The notes under the pieces: model-generated | What the model was told of the DNA's origin: nothing | Databases searched by the model: none | What the model saw: the letters and a program-made list of their open reading frames with translations, nothing else | Source of the DNA: Cohnella sp. AR92 | Lineage (GTDB): Bacteria; Bacillota; Bacilli; Paenibacillales; Paenibacillaceae | DNA: 64,000 nt | Assembly: GCF_003990975.1 (NCBI RefSeq) | Contig: NZ_RZJR01000014.1 | Span: 62,001-126,000 of the forward strand | Direction of reading: 5' to 3' | Shown here: piece by piece, positions 17,092 to 25,492 of the stretch | Numbering within the stretch: the first letter of the stretch is position 1 | Layout of the letters: each line of letters opens with the position of its first letter | Made by a program: the position numbers and the translations under genes

Positions 17092-17410
17092 CAATGCCCC
17101 TGTAAAACCCATGTTTTTTTGCGACACTTCCCATGAGCCATGTGCTCGTTTACTGGGCTCGGGCAAAGGGGAATGGCCAAGATGACAAGCACCAGGGCGC
17201 GCGCAGTGGCCGTCAATAACGGCACCTTCCTCGTGTATAAGGAAAACGGCGCCTCATGGTCTCTTTGGCGTCGCCCAGCGTGATTTCGCTCCCAAGGTCA
17301 AAGAAGGCATGCGAGCCGCTCGCTCGCCAGGCGTTTTTGGAAACCGTGACCTACTCCTGGTGGCGATGCAATGCGAAAAAAAGAGTAAAGTCTATGAGAA
17401 ATCTGAAGTT
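17092..17410. other. Spacer with gene remnants
   Basis: About 320 GC-rich bases. Short frames such as MTSTRARAVAVNNGTFLVYK (17181 on), which stops after about 33 codons, look like fragments. No complete gene is supported. Confidence 0.4.
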
Positions 17411-17414
17411 TGTC

Positions 17415-17423
17415 TGCTATAAT
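17415..17423 (+). promoter_or_regulatory. Extended -10 promoter for a small gene
   Basis: TGCTATAAT is an extended -10. A leader hairpin CTGCCCG/CGGGCAG (17454-17493) lies between it and the gene at 17523. Confidence 0.45.
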
Positions 17424-17522
17424 ACTCAAGCGGGCAAGACAGGGAAAGATTTACTGCCCGAACCTCTTGCCATGTACTAATCGCTACGGGCAGCTTCCGT
17501 TTTGTGGTTAGGGGGGATTGTA

Positions 17523-17777
17523 ATGTGGACGTTAACGTCTAAGGTAATTAAGTGGATAGTTGTTCCGAGAATGGAAGATTCGGCGATGTGCAATGGGTGG
17601 GGAATCGTCCAGTGGCGATTCAATTGGACATCGAGAATTGGTGTCTTCACTGCACTGAAACTCGGAGCGACGAGGTCTGTGGATTTTTCCCTGACTGACG
17701 CGAAGAAGTATGGTGGGATGAGGCTCATTCGCATGTCGAGCTTTCAGCTCATCATAGTTTGGGAGCGGGGACGCTGA
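17523..17777 (+). CDS. Small hypothetical protein
   Basis: An 84-residue protein starting MWTLTSKVIKWIVVPRMEDS, with GGGGGGAT close upstream, an extended -10 promoter and a terminator behind it, so it is a self-contained unit. It is rich in tryptophan and beta-prone, with no signal peptide. I do not recognise a family. Confidence 0.5.
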   Translation: MWTLTSKVIKWIVVPRMEDSAMCNGWGIVQWRFNWTSRIGVFTALKLGATRSVDFSLTDAKKYGGMRLIRMSSFQLIIVWERGR

Positions 17778-17842
17778 AAGCCACCAACCTAACTAAGACA
17801 TTATAGCAACAAAGGGGCAGGCTCTGCCTGACCCTGCAAGCC

Positions 17843-17873
17843 AAAAGCCAGGTCTACACCCGCCTGGCTTTTT
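17843..17873 (+). terminator. Bidirectional terminator
   Basis: AAAAGCCAGG pairs with CCTGGCTTTTT. It lies between the converging gene at 17523 and the polymerase operon. Confidence 0.8.
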
Positions 17874-17906
17874 GGCATGCCATATTCTAGAGCAGATTCA
17901 ATAGTT

Positions 17907-18377
17907 TTAAATGCTTTTCTTCGATGGCGACAACATCTCTTCAGAAAATTTATTCATTTTGACCCTAATCTCTGACTTCATTACTTCTCGAGTGAATCCG
18001 ACTTTCTCAACGAAGCCGCGGCAGCGTACTTGGAAATAATATACATCGTCGAAATGCTCATCTTGGTTCACTTTTATGTTGCGCCTATTTAGCTCGCGGA
18101 CAGTTTTTTGGATTTCACCACTAATCCGATCCATAAGCGTCTGAAGAAAGAGATCGATAACTGACTTAAGCGGATTTGCTGATGAACTATTGGTTTTTTG
18201 GCTGTTATCTGCCATCGTAAGCATATGAGGAAGCACGACATAATCCCTGACTAAAAACCGTTCTTCCTGGGTTTGGCGCTGACTCATTGGTTTGTCGTTG
18301 CGCGCCTCATACTGCTCTTGGTGTTCTGTTAGCAGCATTTTGGACTTCCAACGCTCATTGCCGTCCAACTTGCTCAT
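17907..18377 (-). CDS. YolD-like protein, partner of the Y-family polymerase
   Basis: A 156-residue protein. Its N-terminus (GNERWKSKMLLTEHQEQYEA) matches the opening of YolD-like proteins, which in Bacillus sit behind uvrX/yqjW-type polymerases and are SOS-induced. The rest has a charged helical centre and a beta-rich C-terminus. Its ATG overlaps the polymerase stop in ATGA, so it is translated with it. Its biochemical role is unknown; proposed functions as polymerase modulators are inference from co-occurrence. Confidence 0.65.
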   Translation of the reverse strand: MSKLDGNERWKSKMLLTEHQEQYEARNDKPMSQRQTQEERFLVRDYVVLPHMLTMADNSQKTNSSSANPLKSVIDLFLQTLMDRISGEIQKTVRELNRRNIKVNQDEHFDDVYYFQVRCRGFVEKVGFTREVMKSEIRVKMNKFSEEMLSPSKKSI

Positions 18378-19636
18378 TTATAATGTCCTCCAATCTGACC
18401 GGCTCTTTCCCGAGCTACTCCTGAATTGAGCAAAGAAGAAGCCCTCATAATCGCGGTATCCCCGTATCGATCCTTGATTGAATCCGTTGCATGCTCAATC
18501 GCGTACGCAGCGGGCCGGTTGTCGAACAGGGTAAGTTGGTAAACATCGTCTCCCGCAAGATCTGTCAGGGATATAAATAGCCGGCTGATCGGGAGTCCGC
18601 GCCAATGTTCAATAAATAGTTTTCGTGCAGCTGCAGCTACCTCGTGTGTAAGCGAAGTGGCATGGGGCAAGGTTAATTGTCTACCGAAATGAAAGGCTCT
18701 CTCTCCATCAGTTTCGACAGCACCGACAGAAACAACTCGCCCCATATATCCATGTCTCCTTGCTCTTCGGCATACCTCAACGACGAGCTCCAGTAAAACA
18801 ACCTCGATATCCTCAATCTTTTTGTATAAATGACTACGTAGTGCTTTGCCATGGCTAACGGATTTAAGCTTGCCACGTATGCTTGGGACAACAGGGGAGG
18901 GGTCTATACCTCTGGCTGTTTGCCAATAATATTCGGCCTGGATATCCGCTTGCTTTCCCATTTCTCTCCGCATGCGCCGCTTAAAATCACCAAGTTCGAG
19001 TCTGGCGACATGCCCGATCGTAGGCAGCCCCATCCGTACAAAGTGCTTTGTCATTCGAGATGCGACCATAAACATTTGGTTAATAGGTAACGGCCAGAGA
19101 TCTTTTTCGATATTCTCGGGGCCAAGTTGAAAAATGCCATCTTCGCGCTTCTTTGCAAAATTATCAGTTGCCGTTTTGGCAAGTATCTTAGTCGGACCGA
19201 TACCCACACGTGACCATACGCCAGTCGAGGCAAGAACTTGAGCTTGAATTTGGCGTGCAATCTCTTCTGAACTGCCGAACAGGGCGAGAGACCCTGTAAT
19301 GTCGAGAAATTGCTCGTCTATCGAATACGGTTCAACCAGGTCAGTGAAATTCTCGAAAATCTTCGTAATAAGAAGCGATATTGTGATGTATCTCTGCATT
19401 CGTGGCCGAATGACGATGAGATCAGGACATTTCGCTTGTGCTTCGAAAACGCGCTCAGCGGTCGTTACTCCGCGGGCTTTGGCAATAGGACATGCGGCGA
19501 GTATTATTCCGGACTTGCGATCCGGATCTCCAACAGCGACGGGCTTATTTTTATATTCCGGATAAGCGGATTTTTCAACGGAAGCATAAAAAGATTGCCC
19601 GTCAATTAGAAGTATGGTTCGTTCGTTCTTTCCCAA
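18374..19636 (-). CDS. uvrX: Y-family (UmuC/DinB/UvrX-type) translesion DNA polymerase
   Basis: A 420-residue lesion-bypass polymerase. The first catalytic motif is LLIDGQSFYASVEK (near the N-terminus), and SIDEQFLDITGS carries the second acidic pair. VGIGPTKILAKTATDNFAK is the family's helix-hairpin-helix lead-in, and a little-finger domain follows. I place the start at a TTG (19636) with CGGAGG eight bases upstream. Longer frames back to 19699 would place the SOS operators inside the gene. Two DinR/LexA-like boxes overlap the promoter. The downstream YolD-like gene is coupled. Plasmid-borne uvrX-type genes are common in Bacillales. The exact subfamily symbol is tentative. Confidence 0.88.
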   Translation of the reverse strand: MGKNERTILLIDGQSFYASVEKSAYPEYKNKPVAVGDPDRKSGIILAACPIAKARGVTTAERVFEAQAKCPDLIVIRPRMQRYITISLLITKIFENFTDLVEPYSIDEQFLDITGSLALFGSSEEIARQIQAQVLASTGVWSRVGIGPTKILAKTATDNFAKKREDGIFQLGPENIEKDLWPLPINQMFMVASRMTKHFVRMGLPTIGHVARLELGDFKRRMRREMGKQADIQAEYYWQTARGIDPSPVVPSIRGKLKSVSHGKALRSHLYKKIEDIEVVLLELVVEVCRRARRHGYMGRVVSVGAVETDGERAFHFGRQLTLPHATSLTHEVAAAARKLFIEHWRGLPISRLFISLTDLAGDDVYQLTLFDNRPAAYAIEHATDSIKDRYGDTAIMRASSLLNSGVARERAGQIGGHYK

Positions 19637-19654
19637 TATTCTCGCCTCCGATGG

Positions 19655-19709
19655 GAATGTATGTTCTTCAATATTAATACGAACTAGTGTTCCCTTCAAT
19701 AGGTTAAAT
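19655..19709 (-). promoter_or_regulatory. SOS-controlled promoter with two LexA/DinR boxes
   Basis: On the minus strand TTGAAG and TAATAT are spaced 17 bases. A LexA/DinR box GAAC-ACTA-GTTC, matching GAAC-N4-GTTC exactly, lies in the spacer (19681-19692). A second, weaker box GAAC-ATAC-ATTC is at 19655-19666, next to the ribosome site. This predicts DNA-damage induction of the polymerase and its YolD-like partner. Confidence 0.75.
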
Positions 19710-19841
19710 TATACTGTCCGTTGAGATCGTCTCATTACGTTGATTTCTTGGTTGACTAATTTACTTCGAGAATATAAAAAGTCTATATTTATCCAAGCAA
19801 GGGAATACTAAAACTCAATAAATTCTATTGAGGTGAGTCTA

Positions 19842-20699
19842 GTGCATGTTTTATGGAAGGGCTCTATCACGTTTGGACTGGTTAGTGTTCCCGTTAAACT
19901 CCATTCTGCAACAGAAGAGAAGGAGATCACTTTTAAAACCGTACACCGGCCATGCGGGACCCCGATCAATCAAGTCCGTAATTGCTCTACATGCCACACT
20001 CAAGTAGATTCCGCAGATGTCGTTAAAGGCTTTGAGTATGAAAAAGGGCGAATTGTGTTGCTCGAGAAGGCGGAATTAGATCAAATTCTTCCTGAAGCGA
20101 GTAAAGAGATTCGGGTTCTTCATTTCATGCAAAGAGATGAAATTAACCCACTCCATTATCAAAAAACGTACTTCCTGTCTCCTGATACCCTTGGTGTGAA
20201 TGGATACCAATTACTTTTAGCAGCAATGAATCAATCGAAAAAAATCGCGATCTGCAAGCTTTCCATTAGATCGAAGAGCAGTTTGGCTGCCATACAATCG
20301 GTAGGGGAGTGCTTAACATTAACAACCATGTACTACCCGGACGAGATTCGATCCGTCGAGGCAGTGCCCAACCTACGGGCAGAAGCAAAGATTGAACGTA
20401 AAGGAATTGAGCTTGCTCAGTTGCTTATTGAACAGATGAGTAAACCATATACGGCAGCCGATTATCGAAATGACAGCCGTGAACAGCTGATTTCTTATAT
20501 CCAAGAGAAGATTGCAGGGAATCAGATTATTATCCCGCCTCAAGCGAGCAACACAACGATCCTTGATCTCATGTCTGCACTGCAAGCAAGTATCGAGGCT
20601 ATCCAAGCGGATAAGAAGAGCAGGGGAGCTAAGCGCACCAAGGCTAGTAAAAAGAATTTGGAGAGTATCGAATTACCTGGGAGTACTGAAACTGCATAA
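19842..20699 (+). CDS. ku: Ku protein, non-homologous end joining
   Basis: A 285-residue bacterial Ku that would ring-bind double-strand ends. The N-terminus VHVLWKGSITFGLVSVPVKL and the segment FKTVHRPCGTPINQVRNCST, VVKGFEYEKGRIVLLEKAEL are characteristic. Two cysteine pairs (CGTP.. and CSTCH) give a zinc-ribbon look. The lysine-rich tail (KKSRGAKRTKASKKN) is the usual extension that engages ligase or DNA. I prefer the GTG at 19842, with GAGGTGAG upstream, to the GTG three codons earlier, which lies inside that ribosome site. It is divergent from the polymerase and shares the repair theme with the ligase at 12.5 kb. Confidence 0.9.
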   Translation: MHVLWKGSITFGLVSVPVKLHSATEEKEITFKTVHRPCGTPINQVRNCSTCHTQVDSADVVKGFEYEKGRIVLLEKAELDQILPEASKEIRVLHFMQRDEINPLHYQKTYFLSPDTLGVNGYQLLLAAMNQSKKIAICKLSIRSKSSLAAIQSVGECLTLTTMYYPDEIRSVEAVPNLRAEAKIERKGIELAQLLIEQMSKPYTAADYRNDSREQLISYIQEKIAGNQIIIPPQASNTTILDLMSALQASIEAIQADKKSRGAKRTKASKKNLESIELPGSTETA

Positions 20700-20803
20700 A
20701 AATAAAGCAACTGACCCAGTAGAGGGAAAGGTGGCATGGTGACAGCAAATGCTTATTTGCTATACTGAAGCTAATAATCCATCCAACAAGATCAGGGGGA
20801 GAC

Positions 20804-21001
20804 ATGACAAGAAAGCTGGATATTGAGCTGCTACAGAAACTTCCGAGCCAGACTGGTGAGTTTGCCCGACTCAAAGCCAACGGCGGCTATATCATCTATA
20901 AAAGTGCCGATAGTGGCCAATGGGTAAAGGAAGATACGACTAGTGGGGGAGTGACGTTGCTGGGCGTGGATGAATTCCTTGTTAAGGATAAAAAGCCATG
21001 A
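20804..21001 (+). CDS. Small hypothetical protein
   Basis: A 65-residue protein, MTRKLDIELLQKLPSQTGEF onward, with AGGGGGAG directly before the ATG. It is hydrophilic, with no recognised domain. It follows ku by about 100 bases and may be transcribed with it. Confidence 0.5.
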   Translation: MTRKLDIELLQKLPSQTGEFARLKANGGYIIYKSADSGQWVKEDTTSGGVTLLGVDEFLVKDKKP

Positions 21002-21167
21002 GGCACGCGACGGAGCCACCATCGGACCTCAGCCTAAAGATGCGCTGCTGTTTGGCCCAACGGAATTAAGTGCCGCAGACTTCATTCGCGAAATGCGGAC
21101 CCTTCGTAAGCAAAGAAGCCAACTCATTAAATCGCGTCTAGAAGAGGCATTCCGAAGATTAACTTAA
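20970..21167 (+). CDS. Possible small protein overlapping the previous gene
   Basis: A 65-codon frame whose C-terminal half (ELSAADFIREMRTLRKQRSQ...EEAFRRLT) has the look of a real amphipathic, probably coiled-coil protein. It overlaps the preceding gene by 32 bases and has no clear ribosome site. A terminator follows at 21206-21230, so the transcript ends here. The assignment is uncertain. Confidence 0.3.
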   Translation: MNSLLRIKSHEARDGATIGPQPKDALLFGPTELSAADFIREMRTLRKQRSQLIKSRLEEAFRRLT

Positions 21168-21205
21168 AGTAACAATGTCGGAGGACAAGAACATATATCC
21201 TTTAG

Positions 21206-21230
21206 AAGCCGCGCCGAGCGTGGCTTTTTT
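21206..21230 (+). terminator. Terminator of the ku transcript
   Basis: AAGCCGCG-CCGAG-CGTGGCTT followed by T6. Confidence 0.75.
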
Positions 21231-21307
21231 ATTTTATGAATGCAAGGCAAATATTAATGATATTGCAAGCGGGCAGGAGTCTCTGTATCGACAGTATCAA
21301 TGTTTAA

Positions 21308-21368
21308 AGAAAATAAAGTTAGACTGAAAAACAAAGTATTAGACCAAGAAAAAGAGTTGTAGACTGAC
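21308..21368 (+). repeat. Transposon-end-like repeats, set B
   Basis: Three tandem units about 20 bases apart: AGAAAATAAAGTTAGACTG, AACAAAGTATTAGACCAAG and AAGAGTTGTAGACTGACAC. They match set A at 9835-9925 in the same orientation. No transposase gene is nearby, so they look like an orphan element end. Confidence 0.45.
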
Positions 21369-21374
21369 ACGCCG

Positions 21375-21635
21375 GTGACGGCGGAAGTCGGTGGCTGCAG
21401 TTCACACTCGGGTCTCCAGCCTGTTGTTCCATTATGTCGTAAAAGCCTAATGGGATACTATAGCTCAGAATGCATGACGGCAGCCGGCCAAGAAACACCG
21501 CTCCGTCATGCATTCTTAGAGAGAGTTTCTAATGCGGTTCGGTGGCACCTTATTGATGAAATGAGGAGGAACCTGTCAATACTGCTACTACAGATGGCAA
21601 GGAAGATCGAGACACTTGACCAAATGTATCAATAG
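21375..21635 (+). CDS. Doubtful short open frame
   Basis: An 86-codon frame without a convincing ribosome site. The C-terminal half (HAFLERVSNAVRWHLIDEMR) faintly recalls a sigma-factor region 2 helix, so a gene fragment is possible. It lies directly after the orphan transposon-end repeats. Confidence 0.2.
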   Translation: MTAEVGGCSSHSGLQPVVPLCRKSLMGYYSSECMTAAGQETPLRHAFLERVSNAVRWHLIDEMRRNLSILLLQMARKIETLDQMYQ

Positions 21636-21732
21636 TTTTTTCGCGTTACATATTCTCACTCAAATAGTGATATATAAATGGGAATACACATAAAACAACG
21701 ATTAAGTAACGCGACATGTAATATATTTTTGA

Positions 21733-21748
21733 TTGAAAGCGCTTTATA
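21733..21748. promoter_or_regulatory. cre-like catabolite control site
   Basis: TTGAAAGCGCTTTATA matches the CcpA cre consensus WTGNAANCGNWWNCAW except for two 3' positions. It sits upstream of a sugar-utilisation operon, where such a site would be expected. Confidence 0.5.
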
Positions 21749-21814
21749 TCTGTCATTCTTCGTCGAAACCTATTGAAGTCTGAACTTTTATGTAATAGAA
21801 TGAGTTCAGCAAAT

Positions 21815-21896
21815 GTGTAAACGTTATGACAAATAAAATAATTATGTTGTCATGAATGTTTAATTTAATGATCCCACAGGTATAAAAACGTTTTTA
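21815..21896. promoter_or_regulatory. LacI-family operators
   Basis: A perfect 14-base palindrome TAAAAACGTTTTTA lies at 21883-21896, 25 bases before the regulator start. A weaker GTAAACGTTATG lies at 21817-21828. Central CG palindromes of this form are typical LacI/GalR operators, implying autoregulation and sugar-induced expression of the operon. Confidence 0.7.
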
Positions 21897-21920
21897 CAAT
21901 AATGGGGAAGAAGGGAAGCT

Positions 21921-22934
21921 ATGAGCAACCGGAATATCACGATTAAAGATGTAGCCAAATTAGCTAACGTTTCCGTCGCCACCGTATCCCGAGTCATCAA
22001 CGGGTTAGACCGTGTGAGCGATTCCACCCGTAAGAGCGTGCTCAAGGCCATACAGGAGCTGAACTTCGTTCCGAATACGATGGCCGCCTCGATGGTGAAC
22101 AAGAAAACGAAAATGCTCTCAGTCGTGGTACCGGATATTCAGAATCCTTTCTTCACGGCGGTAATCGAAGGAACGGTAGAAGTAGCCAAGCGGGAAGGAT
22201 TCTTTACACTGGTTCTCTCCACCAACGGGGAAGAGAGTGAGGAAGAAGAATTCCTCGAGAGCTTCCTTGGGAAGAATGTAGATGGCATCATTTTGATCGG
22301 TAGCCACAAGGAAGCGGAGTTCTACCGAGGGATTCTAAAGCCCACCATCCTCGTGGACCGTTATTTTAATGACTGCGGGCATGATGGCGTCATGATAGAT
22401 AACTATCGGGGTGCTTATGAGGCGACGAAACATTTTATCGAGCTCGGGCACGAACGGATTGCCATCATCGACGGCGAGCATGATTTTAATGATGGCAAGG
22501 ATCGATATTGGGGCTACCAGCAGGCGATGCTGGAAAGCGGGCTATCAACCGATCCCGATTACCACAAGCAGGGACACTGGGCAGAAGCCGACGGATATCA
22601 ACTTACAATCGAGTTACTAAAATCGGAACTCCCGCCTACGGCGATATTCGCCGCGAACAACGTGCTTTGCAAGGGAGCAATCCGGGCGATTCGGGATTTG
22701 GATCTGCAGATAGGAGAGGACATTTCTCTAATCGGCTTTGACGAGAACGAACTGGCCCAGTTTGTGAAACCGCAAGTAACTGTAGTTCGAAGACCGACCA
22801 GGGAGATGGGGCTTCAAGCGGCAGAATTACTTGTTCGTAAGATCAGGGATACCCCGCGGGAAGCAGGAAACCCCATGCGGGTTGTTCTCGGGGTGGAACT
22901 GTTGAAGCGCGGATCGGTCAAGAATCTCAGGTAG
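21921..22934 (+). CDS. LacI/GalR-family transcriptional regulator (RbsR-like)
   Basis: A 337-residue repressor. The N-terminal helix-turn-helix ITIKDVAKLANVSVATVSRV and hinge helix (PNTMAASMVN) are textbook. Residues from about 60 form a periplasmic-binding-protein-like sugar-sensing domain (VVVPDIQNPFFTAVIEGTVE, ILVDRYFND, ERIAIIDG, TAIFAANN). A start at 21921 gives an AAGGGAAG ribosome site. It heads the ribose-type uptake operon, which it presumably represses, and a perfect palindromic operator precedes it. The inducing sugar cannot be read from the sequence. Confidence 0.92.
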   Translation: MSNRNITIKDVAKLANVSVATVSRVINGLDRVSDSTRKSVLKAIQELNFVPNTMAASMVNKKTKMLSVVVPDIQNPFFTAVIEGTVEVAKREGFFTLVLSTNGEESEEEEFLESFLGKNVDGIILIGSHKEAEFYRGILKPTILVDRYFNDCGHDGVMIDNYRGAYEATKHFIELGHERIAIIDGEHDFNDGKDRYWGYQQAMLESGLSTDPDYHKQGHWAEADGYQLTIELLKSELPPTAIFAANNVLCKGAIRAIRDLDLQIGEDISLIGFDENELAQFVKPQVTVVRRPTREMGLQAAELLVRKIRDTPREAGNPMRVVLGVELLKRGSVKNLR

Positions 22935-23018
22935 TCCTTAAGTAACGCTAACTTTGAAGAATCAGCTAAATAACATGCCCCAATGACCCCAATCGACGGG
23001 AATAGGGAGGGAGTTACC

Positions 23019-24533
23019 ATGGAAAATCCGGTTCTGACAATGGAAGGAATCAGTAAGGAATTCCCCGGCGTAAAGGCTTTGTCCAACGTTCATTTCGAAC
23101 TGTATCCGGGTGAGGTTCATGCCTTGATGGGAGAGAACGGTGCCGGCAAGTCGACACTGATGAAGATTCTGTCCGGGGTTTACCAGGCGACGGAGGGGAC
23201 CATTCGTTTGAAGGGCGAGGAGGTCGTGTTCGGTAACCCACTCGACGCTCAGAGACAAGGCGTATCGATTATCCATCAGGAATTCAATTTGTTCACTAAC
23301 CTATCTGCCGCCGAGAACATCTTTATCGACCGACCAGAGATGGTCGGAAGCCTTGGGCGGATCCGATGGTCCAAGTTATACGACGAAGCGCAACGTCTCG
23401 TCGACTCCATTGGCGGCGGCGAGATTGACGTCCGTCGAGAGGTGCGCCATCTTGGGGTGCACAGTCAGCAGGTAATCGAGATCGCTAAGGCGTTGTCTTT
23501 CCAAGCAGATGTGCTGATAATGGACGAGCCTTCCGCGGCTTTGCCTGAGAACGAAGTGCAGAAGATGTTCGACGTTGTAAAGCGGTTAAAGGCACAGGGT
23601 GTGGCGATTGTGTACGTATCGCACCGCATGAAAGAAATTTTTGAAATTGCGGATAAGGTCACGGTACTGCGAGATGGTACGAAGATCGAAACTCGGAGCA
23701 TTGGGGAGGTTACAGAACAGAGCCTGATTCAGATGATGGTAGGCAAAGAAGTAAACCAGCTCTATCCGGTCCGCGATCAGAAGCCTCGCGAGGAGCGTGT
23801 TCTAGAAGTCAGGCAACTGTCTTTGGACGCATCCCACGCCGTCTCGTTTGATCTACGAAAAGGCGAGATTCTCGGAGTGTTTGGCGTTCCTGGCTCCGGT
23901 TCTCATACGATTGCCGAGCGGTTATTCGGCCTGAGACGTGGAACAGGCGACATTCTCGTCAACGGTGAAGCGGTGCGGATTCGACGACCTGGCGATGCCA
24001 AGGTAAAGAGGATCGCTTATGTGCCGCCGGATCGCCATCGCCAAGGTATTATAAAGCCAATGTCCATTCGGCAGAATCTCTCCCTTCCTTTGCTTCAGGA
24101 GCTATCGAAAGGACCAGTGTTGGACCAAAAGCGCATCAAGCAGATGAGTCATGACTATATGGACAAGCTGCGGATTAAAGCCCCGAACGATCAGCAGAGC
24201 GTCGATTTCTTAAGCGGCGGGAATCAGCAGAAGGTTGTTATCGGCAAGTGGCTTGCGGCAGAACCGGAGATTCTGATTCTGGAAGAGCCGACTCGTGGTG
24301 TCGATGTCGGAGCCAAGGCTGAAATTTATAGTATCATTCATCAACTGGCGCAGGAGGGCCTGAGCATTCTTCTGATCTCTTCCGAGATGCCGGAGGTGAT
24401 CGGTCTCAGCGACCGTATTCTGGTTCTCTATAAGGGTGAGATTGTACATGAATTCGCTCGTGGAGAAGCCGATCAGGAACAGTTGCTCAGACGTGCTTCG
24501 CACCCTCGCGCTACGGAAGGAGAGCTTCTATGA
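23019..24533 (+). CDS. Sugar ABC transporter ATPase, RbsA-like (two ATPase domains)
   Basis: A 504-residue duplicated ATPase. The first Walker A is GENGAGKS (about 37-44), followed by a signature region with HSQQVIEIAKAL and LIMDEPSAAL. The second half has a degenerate P-loop (GVPGSGSH), LSGGNQQKV and LILEEPTRGVD. This is the RbsA/XylG/MglA layout. The ATG at 23019 has GGGAGGGAG upstream; an earlier in-frame ATG lacks one. It overlaps the following permease gene by four bases. Confidence 0.93.
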   Translation: MENPVLTMEGISKEFPGVKALSNVHFELYPGEVHALMGENGAGKSTLMKILSGVYQATEGTIRLKGEEVVFGNPLDAQRQGVSIIHQEFNLFTNLSAAENIFIDRPEMVGSLGRIRWSKLYDEAQRLVDSIGGGEIDVRREVRHLGVHSQQVIEIAKALSFQADVLIMDEPSAALPENEVQKMFDVVKRLKAQGVAIVYVSHRMKEIFEIADKVTVLRDGTKIETRSIGEVTEQSLIQMMVGKEVNQLYPVRDQKPREERVLEVRQLSLDASHAVSFDLRKGEILGVFGVPGSGSHTIAERLFGLRRGTGDILVNGEAVRIRRPGDAKVKRIAYVPPDRHRQGIIKPMSIRQNLSLPLLQELSKGPVLDQKRIKQMSHDYMDKLRIKAPNDQQSVDFLSGGNQQKVVIGKWLAAEPEILILEEPTRGVDVGAKAEIYSIIHQLAQEGLSILLISSEMPEVIGLSDRILVLYKGEIVHEFARGEADQEQLLRRASHPRATEGELL

Positions 24534-25492
24534 AGCGAATCGCGAACATTCAAGAAGCACCGATCATTCTGTTTACTCTCTTGGTCATCGTGCTGTTTTC
24601 CAGCTTGTCGTCCGGATTTTTTCAGGCCGACAACGCCAAGCTGATACTAGACCAGAATATTACCTCCTTAATCGTGGCGATTGGCATGACGATGGTCATT
24701 TTGCTGGGGGGAATGGACTTGTCCGTCGGCTCCGTGCTGGCGCTCACCGCCACCGCTGTCGGCGTGTTCCTTAATCACGGTATGCATCCGTGGATCGCAG
24801 CACTGTTAGGCGTCTGTATCGGAGTGCTGTGCGGAGCCGTGAATGGTTACTTTATCGCGATACGGAAAATTCCCGATATAATCGTGACACTCGCTACAAT
24901 GTACATCTTCCGGGGGATTGCGGTCGGAATTAGCGGTGGCACATGGATGACGAATTTTCCGAATGGTTTCAGGTATTTCGGACAAGGTGAATTGCTTGGC
25001 CTGTCGTTTCCGCTCATTGTGGCCATCGTGCTAATCGCTTTTTTCATCTACCTAATGAAATTTACCCGAAGTGGCCGAAGGATTTACGCTATCGGCGGGA
25101 ATGGTTCAGCAGCTAAGCTTGCTGGCATCAGCGTAGCCCGAACGAAGTTTACTGTATACGTGTGGAGCGGCATGTTGGTTGGCATCGCAGCTGTGATCTT
25201 CGCCTCTAAGGTGGGGAGTGTGCAAGCTTCAACGGCAGGAAGCAACTTGTCCTTCGAAGTGATGGCTGCCGTCCTCATTGGCGGGGGCAGCATCTTTGGT
25301 GGCGTTGGCACTGTGGCGGGCACGATGATAGGTGTTCTATTTATGGGAATCATTAAAAACGGTTTGATCATTACTAAGATTTCTCCTTTCTGGGTAGATG
25401 CAACCACTGGATTTCTGATAATTCTGGCAATTATAATCAATACCTTGCAACGCATCAGACAAAATAAAAGAAAAGAGGGTGATCTGTTATGA
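24530..25492 (+). CDS. Sugar ABC transporter permease 1, RbsC-like
   Basis: A 320-residue polytopic membrane protein of the RbsC/AraH family with about eight to ten hydrophobic segments. The conserved MDLSVGSVLALTA motif near residue 65 and GGSIFGGVGTVAGTMIG near 255 are visible. The ATG overlaps the ATPase stop, and the next permease starts in the same ATGA fashion. The presence of two different permeases points to a heterodimeric channel. Confidence 0.92.
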   Translation: MKRIANIQEAPIILFTLLVIVLFSSLSSGFFQADNAKLILDQNITSLIVAIGMTMVILLGGMDLSVGSVLALTATAVGVFLNHGMHPWIAALLGVCIGVLCGAVNGYFIAIRKIPDIIVTLATMYIFRGIAVGISGGTWMTNFPNGFRYFGQGELLGLSFPLIVAIVLIAFFIYLMKFTRSGRRIYAIGGNGSAAKLAGISVARTKFTVYVWSGMLVGIAAVIFASKVGSVQASTAGSNLSFEVMAAVLIGGGSIFGGVGTVAGTMIGVLFMGIIKNGLIITKISPFWVDATTGFLIILAIIINTLQRIRQNKRKEGDLL

